A DNA stretch of 64,000 nucleotides, from assembly GCF_023898315.1 (NCBI RefSeq), contig NC_064621.1, forward strand, positions 538,801,383 to 538,865,382, read 5' to 3'. Both the position numbers and the translations under genes were made by a program. The notes below the pieces were generated by a model. It did no database searches, was not told where the DNA came from, and saw only the letters and a program-made list of their open reading frames with translations. The DNA comes from Schistocerca nitens (taxonomy: Eukaryota; Arthropoda; Insecta; Orthoptera; Acrididae). Of this stretch, positions 43,459 through 55,269 are shown piece by piece (positions within the stretch are counted from its first letter, which is position 1; each line of letters opens with the position of its first letter).

Positions 43459-44500
43459 TGTTGTTGTTGTGGACTTCAGTCCTGAGACTGGTTTGATGCA
43501 GTTCTCCATGCTACTCTATCCTGTGCAAGCTTCTTCATCTCCCAGTACGTACTGCAGCGTACATCCTTTTGAATCTGCTTAGTGTATTCATCTCTTGGTC
43601 TCCCTCTGCGATTTTTACCCTCCACGCTGCCCTCCAATGCCAAATTTGTGATTCCTTGATGCCTCAGGACATGTCCTACCAACCGATCCCTTCTTCTAGT
43701 CAAGTTGTGCCACAAACTCCTCTTTTCCCCAGTCCTATTCAGTACCACCTCGTTAGTTATGTGATCTACCCATCTAATCTTCAGCATTCTTCTGTAGCAC
43801 CACATTTAGAAAGCTTCTATTCTCTTCTTGTCCGAACTATTTATCGCCCATGTTTCACTTCCATACTTGACTATACTCCATACAAATACTTTCAGAAACG
43901 AATTCCTGACACTTAAATCTATGCTCGATGTTAACAAATTTATCTTCTTCAGAAACGCTTTCCTTGCCATTGCCAGTCTACATTTTATATCCTCTCTACT
44001 TCGACCATCATCAGTTATTTTGTTCCCCAAATAGCAAAACACCTTTACTATTTTAAGTGTCTCATTTCCTAATCGAAATCCCTCAGCATCACCCGACTTA
44101 ATTCGACTACATTCCATTATCCTCGTTTTGCTTTTGTTGATGTTCATCTTATACCCTCCTTTCAAGACACTGTCTATTCCGTTCAGCTGCCCTTCCAAGT
44201 CCTTTGCTGTCTCTGACAGAATTACAATGTCATCGGCGAACCTGAAAGTTTTTATGTCTTCTCCATGGATTTTAATACCTACTCCGAACTTTTCTTTTGT
44301 TTCCTTTACTGCTTGCTCAATATACATATTGAACAACATCGGGGAGAGGCTACAACCCTGTTTCACTCCCTTCCCAACCACTGCTTCCCTTTCATGCCCC
44401 TTTCATGCCAACTGGTTTCTGTACAAATTGTAAATAGCCATTCGCTCCCTGTATTTTACCGCTGCCACCTTCAGAAGTTGAAAGAGAGTATTCCAGTCAA
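43459..44500 (-). pseudogene. RTE-type LINE, 3' end with reverse transcriptase C-terminus
   Basis: On the minus strand: VKQGCSLSPMLFNMYIEQAV, FRFADDIVILSETAKDLEGQ (catalytic FADD), MNINKSKTRIMECSR, VFCYLGNKITDDGRSRED, then SIVKYGSETWAINSSDKKRI, MWCYRRMLKIRWVDHITNE, RRRDRLVGHVLRHQG, RGRPRDEYTKQI and VAWRTASNQSQD. One nonsense codon interrupts the EAF-MW block near 43806. The element is 5'-truncated in the middle of RT and ends at a TTGTTGTTG tail (complement). It is the best preserved RTE copy in the window. Confidence 0.88.
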
Positions 44501-44960
44501 AATTTGAAGGTAATTTACGACAGAAAGTTCCCAGTGTATTTAACTGGCTTGCCTCCAGCTAAGAGAGGCTACATACACATTATAGAAGAAAGGAGACTGA
44601 CAGACTGCGTTAAAACATTCGCCCACACGGCCGATGCTCAAATACTGAAACAAATTACCGAGTTCCGGTTCACGCAAGACATCAGTAAGGAAGTGGATTT
44701 ACTGTGTTCAAATGGCTCTGAGCACTATGGGACTCAACTGCTGAGGTCATTAGTCCCCTAGAACTTAGAACTAGTTAAACCTAACTAACCTAAGGACATC
44801 ACAAACATACATGCCCGAGGCAGGATTCGAACCTGCGACCGTAGCGGTCTTGCGGTTCCAGACTGCAGCGCCTTTAACCGCACGGCCACTTCGGCCGGCC
44901 GATTTACTGTGTGTGAAAGAAACATCAGAAGTAGAATAAGGTATCCTGAGGGAATGGATT
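44501..44960 (+). other. Unidentified open frame carrying a SINE and a short duplication
   Basis: The frame reads MKVIYDRKFPVYLTGLPPAK, RGYIHIIEERRLTDCVKTFA, ILKQITEFRFTQDISKEVDL and is cut by a SINE. After the SINE it resumes for a few codons (LLCVKETSEVE) to a stop. GGATTTACTG/GTGTGAAAGAAACATC recurs at 44954 as a 30-bp imperfect repeat. I recognise no family. It could be part of an older transposon or a decayed exon. Confidence 0.3.
44707..44900 (-). repeat. SINE-A copy, young subfamily
   Basis: The duplication GATTTACTGTG is exact at 44696-44706 and 44901-44911. The sequence is nearly identical to the copies at 1 and 63704, including CTTTAACCGCACGGCC and ACAAACAT. Confidence 0.93.
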
Positions 44961-45494
44961 TACTGCGTGTGAAAGAAACATCGTAAGTGAATAATGTGCT
45001 GTGACTTAATGCGGGGAACGATAATGGCAATGTGTTTCCTACACACAGTAATATGGGAGAATCTCAAAAACTGAAACAGCATGCAGTAGTTCCATCAGGA
45101 GTGCCACAAACAAAACCAGCCCTTTCCAATTTTCGCCAGCGAAGCTGTCAGTAGCCGCCGCTCCAAGGAACTCCGTTAAACTTTAGTGTCACTTTCCTGT
45201 GTGTCAGGCCAAAGATACTCGCCCATTGCATACGATGTACTGAATCATGCGTGCATCTTTGGAAACTTCGTCACGTCCAACAATTTTCGATAAGTAACGC
45301 AACGGGGCAAAATTGTAGCTGTATTTCAAATTGGGTCGGTTTCCCTAGGGTACTGAGATCGATTCATGGTCCTTGTGTTCCACTCGTAGCATTTATGCCA
45401 CATTTCAGCCCACGTTCTATCACGTTTTGTCATACAGTATAAAGGCTCACACTACTGTAAGTCAGCGAGCAGGCAATATTGGTCCCTCCAAGCC
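44961..45494. other. Unassigned stretch
   Basis: No feature is recognised. Confidence 0.4.
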
Positions 45495-45695
45495 GCGCGG
45501 TATTAGCCGAGCGGTGTAAGACGTTGCAGTCATGGACTGTGCGGCTGGTCCCGGCGGAGGTTCGAGTCCTCCCTCGGGCATGTGTGTGTGTGTTTGTCCT
45601 TAGGATAATTAAGCGTAAGTAGTGTGTAAGCTTAGGGACTGATGACCTTAGCAGTTAACTCCCATAAGATTTCACACACATTTGAACATTTTTAA
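45495..45695 (+). repeat. SINE-B copy
   Basis: GTATTAGCCGAGCGGTGTAA and GGAGGTTCGAGTCCTCCCTC form the tRNA-like head. The body ends TTTCACACACATTTGAACAT. Confidence 0.85.
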
Positions 45696-46050
45696 ACCGT
45701 CCCACCAAGCGGACGGTGGCCGTTAAATGTGGAAACGATGGTGTGAGTATATGCATTATCGTGCTGGAATGTGTAAAGAGCAGCAATTCTCCTACTTGGT
45801 TGGACCTATGTGCATAACTTTAATTACTTGTATCTACCTTTTCAATGTCTGTGCACATTTCTAACAACACTGAAGACCATATCGACACTAATGGCTTCCT
45901 AACTGTACTTTAAATGTCTCTAAATTCACCTCAAAGCTAAATTAAAAAATTCAGCTAATGTTGTAAATCATTAGCGAGAGGAACCAACCAATCACAAGCG
46001 CTCGCTGAACAGGCTGTTAAACCGTCGGCACACGGGACGAGTTAGCAAAA

Positions 46051-46249
46051 AAATGGTTCAAATGGCTATGAGCACTATGCGACTTAACTTCTGAGGTCAT
46101 CAGTCGCCTAGAACTTAGAACTAATTAAACCCAACTAACCTAAGGACATCACACACATCAATGCCCGAGGCAAGATTCGAACCTGTGACCGTAGCGGTCG
46201 CTCGGTTCCAGATTGTAGCGCCTAGAACCGCACGGCCACTTCGGCCGGC
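46051..46249 (-). repeat. SINE-A copy
   Basis: The duplication is ACGAGTTAGCAAAA (46037-46050) against ACGAGTTAACAAAA (46250-46263). It is full length. Confidence 0.92.
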
Positions 46250-46263
46250 ACGAGTTAACAAAA

Positions 46264-47563
46264 GATTGACATGGTACTCTACGAGTTTTGTAACGTCACT
46301 TCCTGCTGTTTCGCGGTGAGGAGCCATTTCATCCGATGAAATACAAAATAGGCTCTACGATATTTCGGCAATATGCCATGTAAGGTACAACCAATAGGAA
46401 GCAAGATCACTCATTATGTCACAAGCAGAAAGCAAGACGTCATATTTCATTTGTTGTGTTCTGTTTATGCTGTTGTGTTTAGTTTATCCTGTAACTATTC
46501 ACTAGCACGTTGGATGTCTCGAAAAGGAATCGTTATCGGTACGATCTGTTGTACTGGAATGATGAGAAACGTCATATTGCTCTTTAAAGAATTTCGTAGT
46601 TATTTTCACGTTATTGTTCGTGTGTTACGGGAGTGCGCCGTTTTAATAAAATGGCACACGCGTTCGGTATTGTTAGGATATGTTATAATTAAACGCCAAT
46701 TAAAAACATTTCGGCGATTAAACTCTTTAGAAGAGTGTAACATAAAACATGAACTCAATACAAGCAGAGTCTCAGCATAGCGTAGTTGGTTAAGGTGTCA
46801 CGTTATCGAACCACGGGTAGTTCGGCAGAGGATTCGCATCCTGCTGTAGACAAACTTCTTTTTTTCACCTTCGCATTTCCTACAAGGCTCAGGAACTTTC
46901 CTATGAAATATACAGAAATAATTGCTGTAATCGTTGATGTTCCGTATATCTACGTGCGCGGATACTGAATTTTTTATTTATATATACCACAGACAGAACA
47001 ACATGGTCAGGAGAGGAAATGTCCGTTTAAATTGGGCTAACATAGGAATTCTACACGCTTACGTTTTCGTGAGCAAGCTGTTTGCTTTGCGAGCCAAATC
47101 AAGCCGACAACTGCCGCTGGAGAGCGTTGCGAGTGCTAAATCATGTCAACCAGCTCGTTTCGCGTGCAGAAGGCGCTGTGTCCCGTGACGTTGGTTATAA
47201 CGTCTCGAGGCCTAAGTCCCCTCTGCATGCATGTCAACGTAATCTGTTTCCTACAGGGAATGCGTGCGTGCCGTGTACGCTTCCTAAGTTCGCGTAAAAG
47301 TAAATTGATATTGGAATAGCCTCGGAAAACGTTTGTTTACGACATTGTACTTCAGCAAAATCGTGTGCAGATAATTTTATGAATTTCCATGATGCGCGAT
47401 GTTTGATGGAGACATTACTGTCGAACAGGCTCTCGGATTAGTTCATATTATAACGATTCATTTTACTGACTGTAAGATTGAGAGCAGTAGAAATCAGGTG
47501 GTATGTCTTTATCTTGAGACTTTCACTGTAGCTGCGTTGAGATATTCCAATTCTCCATTACAG
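46264..47563. other. Unassigned stretch with a possible tRNA-like fragment
   Basis: At about 46771-46850, GCATAGCGTAGTTGGTTAAG and GAGGATTCGCATCCTGCTGT look like decayed A and B boxes. A 135-residue frame just before it (46373-46780) has hydrophobic patches but no known domain. Nothing else is assigned. Confidence 0.35.
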
Positions 47564-47579
47564 TATTCACTGTTCATTG

Positions 47580-47904
47580 GGCAACGGCCTTGCCGCAGTG
47601 GATACACCGGTTCCCGTGAGATCACCGAAGTTAAGAGCTGTTAGGCGTGGCTGGCACTTGGATGGGTGACCATCCAGCCGCCATGCGCTGTTGCCATTTT
47701 TCGGGGTGCACTCAGCCTCGTGATGCCAATTGAGGAGCTACTCGACCGAATAGTAGGGGCTTCGGCCAAGAATATCATCATAACGATCGGGAGAGCTGTA
47801 TGCTGACCCCATGCCCCTCCTATACCGCATTCTCCTCTGTGGATGACACGGCGGTCGGATGGTCCCTGTGGGCCACTCGTGGCCTGACGACGGAGTGCTA
47901 CTAC
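47580..47904 (+). repeat. 5S rRNA-derived SINE (SINE3-like)
   Basis: The first about 118 bp parallel 5S rRNA: CAACGGCCTTGCCGCAGTGG, ATACACCGGTTCCCGTGAGA, TCACCGAAGTTAAGAGCTGT, then GGCACTTGGATGGGTGACCA (5S internal control region with TGGATGGGTGACC) and a closing GCGCTGTTGCC. A 200-bp unrelated body follows. The duplication TATTCACTGTTCATTG is exact over 16 bp (47564-47579 and 47905-47920). It is a retroposed repeat, not a 5S gene. Confidence 0.88.
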
Positions 47905-47920
47905 TATTCACTGTTCATTG

Positions 47921-48347
47921 TTTGCATATTAGGATCTGCGACCGACGGAAAAGAAAACCAGTGGGGACACCGAGACAACTGTAGAAGACACGAGGTAATC
48001 AAACCTCCCCATCCGTCAAGCTAGGACAGAAGGAAAATTGGCAGACCTCTTCGTTGCGAATTGGTGAACGCAGCTCTGCATATGCAGCAGTTCGTAAAGA
48101 GCGACTTACGCCGTTAGCAGTAATGTGTCACGCGAGTAATCTTCCACATCTCGTTCTAATTTGTTTACTAATTAGGGTGAGGTATGAACCGTTACACACT
48201 GTCAGTGTTGACTCACAACACGTTTAGCTTAAATCTAAATGATACACACTGTTGGAGAATAAAACTGCACCACCACGACGGACAGTAAATAACAAACTTT
48301 TCTGACAGAGAAACCCAATGCGTATATGTTTTTTTTTTTTTTTAATA
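47921..48347. other. Unassigned stretch
   Basis: Only a T run at 48329-48343 before the next transposon end is notable. Confidence 0.4.
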
Positions 48348-49110
48348 CAGGGTGTTCCGAAGCTATTCATTCAAATTAATACAGGAAGTAGCAATTGTCG
48401 AAACAAATATATTTAGTTGTGGCACATACAGTCCCTGACGGCAGTTTCTGATGCTAGAGACGATTTACACAGAAGGTAGCTGAGCATGATAATTACAGCA
48501 GTGACATTCACCGGAACTGCTCTATTGCAGGCCGACTCTAATGACATCGATGTCGACGGAAGGTGAAGCTCTAACCTCCTTCACTTCCGTTCAACTGCTC
48601 GACCACTCGCCTGTATGCAGGCAGTACATCGTCGGACCATTGATTACTGAGTACGTTAGAAAATTCCTAGCGTGTCCTTAATGGTACCAGCAGCGGGGGC
48701 AGTTCTAGCGACGAGGTCTTCGTCCAATTTCAGAACGATTTCACGTACCAGCTGCTACACATGCCCAGAGAAAGAAATCCAGACACGTGAGGTCACGTGA
48801 CCTGGTGGCGAGGCCACCTCGGCCGATCCATCGATTGCCGAAGCTGGCACTCAGATAATTCCTCACAGCAGTACTGAAATGCGGTAGCACCTCATCAGGC
48901 TCGAAGTACATTCTTTATCTAACATTCAGAAGTACGTCCTCTAGTAGTTTTGACAACACATTTTCCATGAAGATGCGGTATATCTGCCTGTCGAGGCAGA
49001 CTGGAAGAATGTATGGTCCGATAAAGCTGTCACCGAGAATGTCGGCCTGCAAATGAACACCGGATCACTCACTGTTCATGAGCACAAGGTCGAATACCTC
49101 GTGGGTCACA
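48348..49110 (-). mobile_element. Mariner-family transposon remnant with decayed transposase
   Basis: The left end CAGGGTGTTCCGAAGC follows a TA (48346-48347). On the minus strand, with many stops, the blocks are GHMCDPRGIRP, LYRTIHSSSLPRQ, CCEELSECQLRQSMDRPRWP, VSGFLSLGM, LVREIVLKLDEDLVARTAPA and SMVRRCTACIQASGR. The last two match the C-terminus of IS630-type transposases (DFFLWG replaced by SGFLSLG). The right end is not found. Confidence 0.6.
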
Positions 49111-50315
49111 TGTGCCCAGACAAGTGACACTGACACGAATACAAGAGCTTAGGTCAGCAAAACTAATAAAATATTTTAAAACATTACAAGTTGACTCGGA
49201 GAACATATGTTATTTATCGAAACACCTTTCTTTTGTTCTCTCTACCTTGAAACGCGTACGTTTCATATGTATTCATTACCAGCGATGGCGAGGCATGACA
49301 GAATCTCTGACCAGAGAGTTATTTATCGTTGCTAGTCTGCGCTTGACCGCGCGAGAGTTCAGTTGCGTGTAGCGAGTCGGCAGAGACAGTTGGAGAGTAG
49401 CAGCAGTCTGATACAGTTGTGTGTGGCGAGTCGGCATGCGTCCGCGATGTGCTCTGCCCACGAGTCTGGTCAGAAATGTGGTGGACGATATGTATATTAT
49501 TATAGAAGGTAATGAAGCAGCATTGCGCTCAGCTAATAACGTATGTTAATTGTAATTAATTTGTTCAAGAAATGCCCCAATAATAATTTTTTCATAAAGT
49601 AAATCTTTTAAAGAAAAGTAATAATTTAAATTTAAAGAATTTTTCCACTCTTTTGAAGAAAAAGCATTCATTTCAATTTAAAGAATATTTCATATGCATT
49701 CCCTCCAAGAATCAAAATTAAATATGGGCCAGCATTGCACCGAGCTGTGCCGAAAAATAAGAGCAGATATAGATGCAGTTTTAGTGAGGTAAGAATTTAT
49801 CAGGTTTAATTATTTCACAGGGCCGAAGGTCAGCGTGGCTGCCCTTATAAGATTTATCAGGTTTAATTATTTGTGTTGATATGTTACATTCAGTTCATGG
49901 TTCATTTTTATTATTCAGTTTTGTGGGAAGACAACATTTGGCACCATTTCACTTAACATTGACTTTCATATTCTTGCTGGGAGGTTACAATTTGTGTAAT
50001 TATTGACTTTCAAAATTTTTGTGGGGAGGTTACAACCTCCTGTGTCAATTTGAAAGAAACAGTTTCGGAAAACCATGTATACAGAATGTAGATGGCGTTA
50101 TCCCTACCTAAATTGCACTGTTGTGTTGAAATAATAATCATTCCCATTGTTGTGACTGACAATTTTCAATTTTTCACAAACACAACTTTTATTGAGGTAA
50201 GTTCACAAGGTTGATGACTGAACAACAAAAGAAAAGGTAACAATAACAATGCCATTAAAAGTCTCCTAATTGAGGCAAACAAAAGTTCACTTCTAATTTT
50301 CCACAAAGGTTAGCG

Positions 50316-50363
<48 letters not shown>

Positions 50364-50828
50364 AGAGTCCAATTCAGAGACGAAGACGTAATCTTCAGCG
50401 GTCGAAGTACACGAGGTCGCATCAGGAGTGAACTGAACTTCGGGGCTGGTTCTAGCCCCTAAATAGCTGTCTCTGGTCAATCAGGTTTTGGCAAAGTGGT
50501 ACTTCCTGCATCCCGTGGATCGAGCTCCCCCTGCTTGAAGTAGTGCTCGGAAGTCTGTTTCCATTATCTTGTATGTAAATAGCCAGTGTTGAACATGGTG
50601 CTTTTGGTACGCCTTGGATATAGACAACGCTATCCTCTGTGGTGTAATAAGGGTTGCACACCCTCAGGGGCTACCTTGGCTCTGGCATAACACCCATCCT
50701 GAAGTATGCAGTAGACTTCGAGAGAATTTGACGTTTGTGCCATGTCGCCTTGATGGCGTTGCTAATAACGTAGCATAACTGATTTCCTTCTCAGTGATGA
50801 GTGTTACAGGTTAATCTTAGACAACCGA
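49111..50828. other. Unassigned stretch with microsatellite and LTR-like hints
   Basis: GGGAGGTTACA occurs at about 49980 and 50023. It equals the 3' terminus of the Gypsy LTR here, so part of 49111-50035 may be a diverged LTR, but no 5' end or duplication is visible. TAGCGAGTCGGCA/TGGCGAGTCGGCA repeats lie at 49369 and 49423. A (CA)n microsatellite fills 50318-50358. Confidence 0.35.
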
Positions 50829-51035
50829 GCCGCGCGGGGTAGCCATGCGATCTGAGACCCCTTGGCCAGGTTCGCGCGGCTCCTCCTGCCGGAAGTTCGA
50901 GTCCTCCCTCGGGAATGGATGTGTGTGTTGTCCTTAGTGTAAGTTAGTTTAAGTACTGTGTGAGCCTAGGGACTGATGATCTCAGCAGTTTGGTCCCATA
51001 CGAACTTAACACAAATTTCCAAAATTTCCAATTTA
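50829..51035 (+). repeat. SINE-B copy, diverged
   Basis: GGAAGTTCGAGTCCTCCCTC marks the B-box region and AGGGACTGATGATCTCAGCA the body. The duplication ACAACCGA is exact at 50821-50828 and 51036-51043. Confidence 0.88.
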
Positions 51036-51263
51036 ACAACCGATTTTTTTTTTCCTGGTAGTGACAGACTGAGTAGCTCAATCGCTTCTATGAGATGTCA
51101 TGTGCATTTGACCATGAGGACGAAAAAAGAAAAAGAAATCCTTAACAGCTTTATCCTGCACTTATTTACGGTGTGTGAACTTTTACACTTCGTTTACCAT
51201 TTACTTTTCGGCTCAGTGTTGTTGTCCTTATAAATGAGGGCAACTGGTTTCTTCTACAACGTA

Positions 51264-52386
51264 CACTGAAGCGCCAAAGAAACTGGTACAGGCATGCGCA
51301 TTCAAACACAGAGATATGTGAACAGCAAGAACACAGCGTTGCGGTCGGCAATGCCTATATAAGACAAAAAGTGTCTCTCGCAGTTGTTAATTGGTCACTG
51401 CTGCTACTATAGCACATTACCAAAGTTGAATAGAATTTGAATAGGGCGTTATAATAGGCAAACGGCAGATCAGACACAGAATGTCCAAGATAGCGATGAA
51501 GTGAGTGTTATCCCGTACGGTTATTTCAAGAATTTACTGTGAATGTCAGGAATTCGGGTAACCATCAAATTTCAGAAATCGCTGCGGTCGGGAAAAGATC
51601 ATGCAAGAATGGGACCAACGACGAATGAAGAAAATCGCTCAGCGTGATAGAAGTGCAAACCTTCCGCAAATTGCTGCAGATTTCAGTGCTGGGTCATCAA
51701 CAAGTATCAGCTTGCGAACCAATCAACGAAACATCATCGATATGGGCTTTCGGAACCGAAGACCCACTCGTGTACCCTTGATGACTGCACGACACAAAGC
51801 CTTACGCCTCGCCTGTGCCCGTGAACACCAACATTGCACTGTTGATGACAGGAAACGTGTTGCCTGGTCGGACGAGTCTCGTTTCAGATTGTATCGAGCG
51901 GATGGACGCGGGTTTGGAGACAACCGTATGAATCCATGGACCCTGCATGTCAGCAGGGGACTGTTCAAGCTCGTGGAGGCCCTGTAAAGATGTGGGGCGT
52001 GTGCAGTTGGAGTGATGTGGGACCCATGATACGACTCTGACAGGTAAGCATCCATTCAGGTCCATTGCATGTTCCACCGGACTTAGGAAATTCCAGCACG
52101 ACAATGCGAAACCCTACACGCCCAGAATTGCTACAGAGTGGTTCCAGGAACACTCTTCGGAGTTTAAACACTTCGCTGGCCACCAAACTCCCCAGACACG
52201 GACATTATTGAGCATATCTGGGATGCCTTGCTGCGTGCTGTGCAGAAGAGATCTCCATCCCCTCGTACTCTTACGGATTTATGGACAGTCCTAGTCCATA
52301 CCACGTCGTGCTGCGACACTTCCGCGTGCTCGTGGGGGTCCTACAAGATATTAGGCAGGTGTACCAGTTTCTTTGGCTTTTCAATG
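51264..52386 (+). mobile_element. Tc1-like transposon with decayed transposase
   Basis: The ends are CACTGAAGCGCCAAAGAAAC and the complement of CATTGAAAAGCCAAAGAAAC, each bordered by TA (51262-51263, 52387-52388). The transposase is on the plus strand: WDQRRMKKIAQRDRSANLPQ, RTNQRNIIDMGFRNRRP, VAWSDESRFRLYRADGR, then in shifted frames KMWGVCSWSDVGPM, FQHDNAKPYTPRIATEWF and IIEHIWDALLR. All three acidic residues can be located but at least two frameshifts separate them. Confidence 0.85.
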
Positions 52387-53129
52387 TATATTATTTCTTT
52401 ATTTGAGCGTATAGCTATAGGGGAAGAAAATAAACAAGATTCGTTTTGATATATTCTGTTACGGTGCCTCCTGTTGAGGATACAGATTCCACGCCGCTAT
52501 ACACACGATGGAAGCGAAATTCGCGGAAACGGCAGTGTATTGTGATGCGGTGCCCAGCTGGAGGATTGGAGAAGGGGACCTGGGGCTGTCTCACGGGTGA
52601 TTTGTGTACTCCGGACCAGGTATCGGCAGAGAGGGCGGGGCCTGGGGTGGGTGGCACCTCCCCTGCCATTATTGGATTCTTCGTTTCACCTGGGGCCGGC
52701 CCAAGCAGCCAGCCCAGAGTGGCGATATTAAATCGCTGAGCGCGCGGGGCTCAACGCACCAGTTACCCCGTATTTCTGATTTAGCTCCCGGCCCGGAGGA
52801 CCGTAGAGTTTCCATTCCGTCCTAACGGCGTAGCGGGCATTTTCTGTTTTGTTAAATGCCACATATCGCTTTCAGTGATTTTTGTAATTCGACGGTAACA
52901 AGCGTCGTTTATATCTAAATCTCGTCGATTCTCTCCTGTACAAAATACCGTTTCTATGGCAGTGTGATCCAGCTTTATTTAAGTCCCATATTGCAATCGT
53001 CCAGAAGAATGATGATCAATCAGCAGTATTCATATGAGCTCCAAAACTTGGGAAGTAAACTAAATGCTAATAACACTTCTTGTTATCTTGGATCCTTTAT
53101 ACAATTTTTAGTCCCCACAATTTCCTCCG
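52387..53129. other. Unassigned stretch, GC-rich centre
   Basis: TGTTACGG at 52457 and CGGTAACA at 52893-52900 could be LTR ends, but the flanks do not repeat, so I do not call an LTR. Confidence 0.35.
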
Positions 53130-54359
53130 TTACCGAACTGAATATTCATTCGTGTCACAGGATGTGTCCCATCAACTTATTCCTTCTCTTAGCCACCTTT
53201 TATGTTGTTCAGAAACTCTTTTCCTACTACAGCCAGTTTGTGTTTTATGTTCTCTTTACTTCGGCCATCATCAGTACACTGAAGGAAAAAACATCGCAAC
53301 ACCAAGAAGGAGTTGTGCGACGTAAATGAAAGTTGGTAGGAGGGTCTATACATCTGAAAGATGATGTCCATTCAAGTCTCGCGCCATTCCCATAAGTGGC
53401 ACTAGTAGCTCCACTATGAGGCTGAAAATCAAGTTCGCTTTAAATACACAACCGTGAACGTCAGCTATCTTTGCGATTGGACGTGGTGAGTTGATCTTAG
53501 TGAAGGTGACAAAGACGCCATTACCAACAACTCACTGAGTTTGAACATTGTCTCGTAATAGGGCTTCGAGAAGCTGTTTCTTGTGGGATATTACTGAAAG
53601 ACTTGGCAGGAATGTTGCCACTGTACATGGCTGCTGGGAGCGGTGGTCACGATAATGTACGGTCGCAAGAAGACTGGGCTCCAGACGGCCACTTCGTACC
53701 ACTGAGAGGGAGGACCATAGTGTTCGGAGTATGGTTGTGGCGCATCGTACTGCACCTGCAGCAGCAATCTGAGCAGCAGTTGGCACCATACTGACACAAC
53801 GTACTGTTACAAATCAGTTATTTCAAGTTCAGCTCCGAGCCAGATGCCCTGTAGCGTGCATTCAACTGATCCCAACCACCGTAGTTTGAGACTTCAGTAG
53901 TGTCAACCGAGAGTTCATTGGAGGCCACAGAGTGTAGATTTGTTGTGTTTTCAGATAAAAACTGGTACTGCCTCGGAGCCATTGATGGCCGTGTGTTGGT
54001 TAGAAGCCAGTTGAGGGCCTGCAACCGAACTGTCTGGGTGCTAGACACACTGGACCTACACCTGGAGTTATGGTATGGGGTGTGATATCGTATGACAGCA
54101 GGAACATTCTCGTAGTTATCCCACGCGCCTCGAGTGCAAATTTGCACGCTAGTCTGATAATTCGACCTGTTATGCTGCCATTTCTGAATAGCATTCCACA
54201 GCATGTTTTCCAACAGGATAACGCTCGACTACATACCGCTGTTGCCTCGACCTGCTCGATCACCAGATGTATCTATAGCCGAGGACATATGGGACGTCAT
54301 CGGACGGCAACTCCAGCGTCACCCACAGCTAAAATTAACCGTCCCTGCACTGAACGACC

Positions 54360-54562
54360 GCCGCGCGGGATTAGCCGAGCGGTCTCAGCCGATGCAGTAT
54401 GGACTGTGCGGCTGGTCCCGGCGCAGGTTCGAGTCCTCCCTCGGGCATGGGTGTGTGTGTTTGTCCTTAGGATAATTTATGTTAAGTAGTGTGTAAGCTT
54501 TGGGACTGATGACTTTAGCAGTTAAGTCCCATAAGATTTCACACACATTTGAACATTTTTGA
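54360..54562 (+). repeat. SINE-B copy inside the Tc1 element
   Basis: The duplication ACTGAACGACC is exact at 54349-54359 and 54563-54573. It is full length with head GATTAGCCGAGCGGTCTCAG. Confidence 0.92.
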
Positions 54563-54770
54563 ACTGAACGACCAGGGGCAACAGACGTGGAACTCCATCC
54601 CACAAACTGATATTCGGCACCTGTACAACACAATACATGGACGTTCGTATGGTTGCTTTCAGCATTCTGGCGTTTACATGGATTATTAATATATCAGCAT
54701 TTCACATTTCAAATGGCTTATCTCGCGCTTACATTAACCTGTAATCTTGCAACGTTAATCATTTAAATGT

Positions 54771-54967
54771 GTTAGCCGGCCGCCGTGGCCGAGCGGTTCT
54801 AGGCGCTTCAGTCCGGAACCGCGCTGCTGCTACGATCGCAGGTTCGAATCCTGCCCCGGGCATGGATGTGTGTGATCTCCTTAGGTTAGTTAGGTTTAAG
54901 GAGTTCTAAGTCTAGGGGACTGATGACTTCAGATGTTAAGTCCCATAGTGCTTAGAGCCATTTCAAC
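54771..54967 (+). repeat. SINE-A copy inside the Tc1 element
   Basis: The duplication is CATTTAAATGT (54760-54770) against CATTTAAATTT (54968-54978). The head reads GCCGGCCGCCGTGGCCGAGC, preceded by TTA. Confidence 0.9.
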
Positions 54968-55269
54968 CATTTAAATTTTTACCTAGACGAATGTATTCCC
55001 GAAAACCTAGTTCCCCACTTTAATAATTTTTTGGTGTTGCTTTTTCTTCTGTTAGTGTATTTGGCTGCCCAAATAACAAAACTCATATGTTACTTTTAGT
55101 GTATGATGTCGTGGTGTAATTCTCTCAGCATCGCCTGATTTAATTCGACTACATTCCATTAGTCTTCTTTTACTTTTGCTTATTCTCGTGTTATAACCTA
55201 TTTTCAAGACGCTATCCATTTAGTTCAGCTGCTCTTCCAAAGTTTTTGGTGTCTCCGACCGAATTATAC

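Larger units (their letters stand above)
53277..55057 (+). mobile_element. Tc1-like transposon with two SINE insertions
   Basis: The left end is CACTGAAGGAAAAAACATCG and the right end (complement) CACTAACAGAAGAAAAAGCA, with TA on both sides (53275-53276, 55058-55059). The plus-strand transposase is decayed: VVFSDKNWYCLGAIDGRVLV (first Asp kept), WYGVISYDSRNILVVIPR, FQQDNARLHTAVAS (second Asp kept), and a tail DIRHLYNTIHGR after the first SINE. Without the SINEs it measures about 1.36 kb. Confidence 0.85.

Noticed and set aside
52457..52900. Possible solo LTR with TGTTACGG and CGGTAACA ends
   Set aside because: The flanking bases do not repeat, and no other copy is present to confirm the ends.
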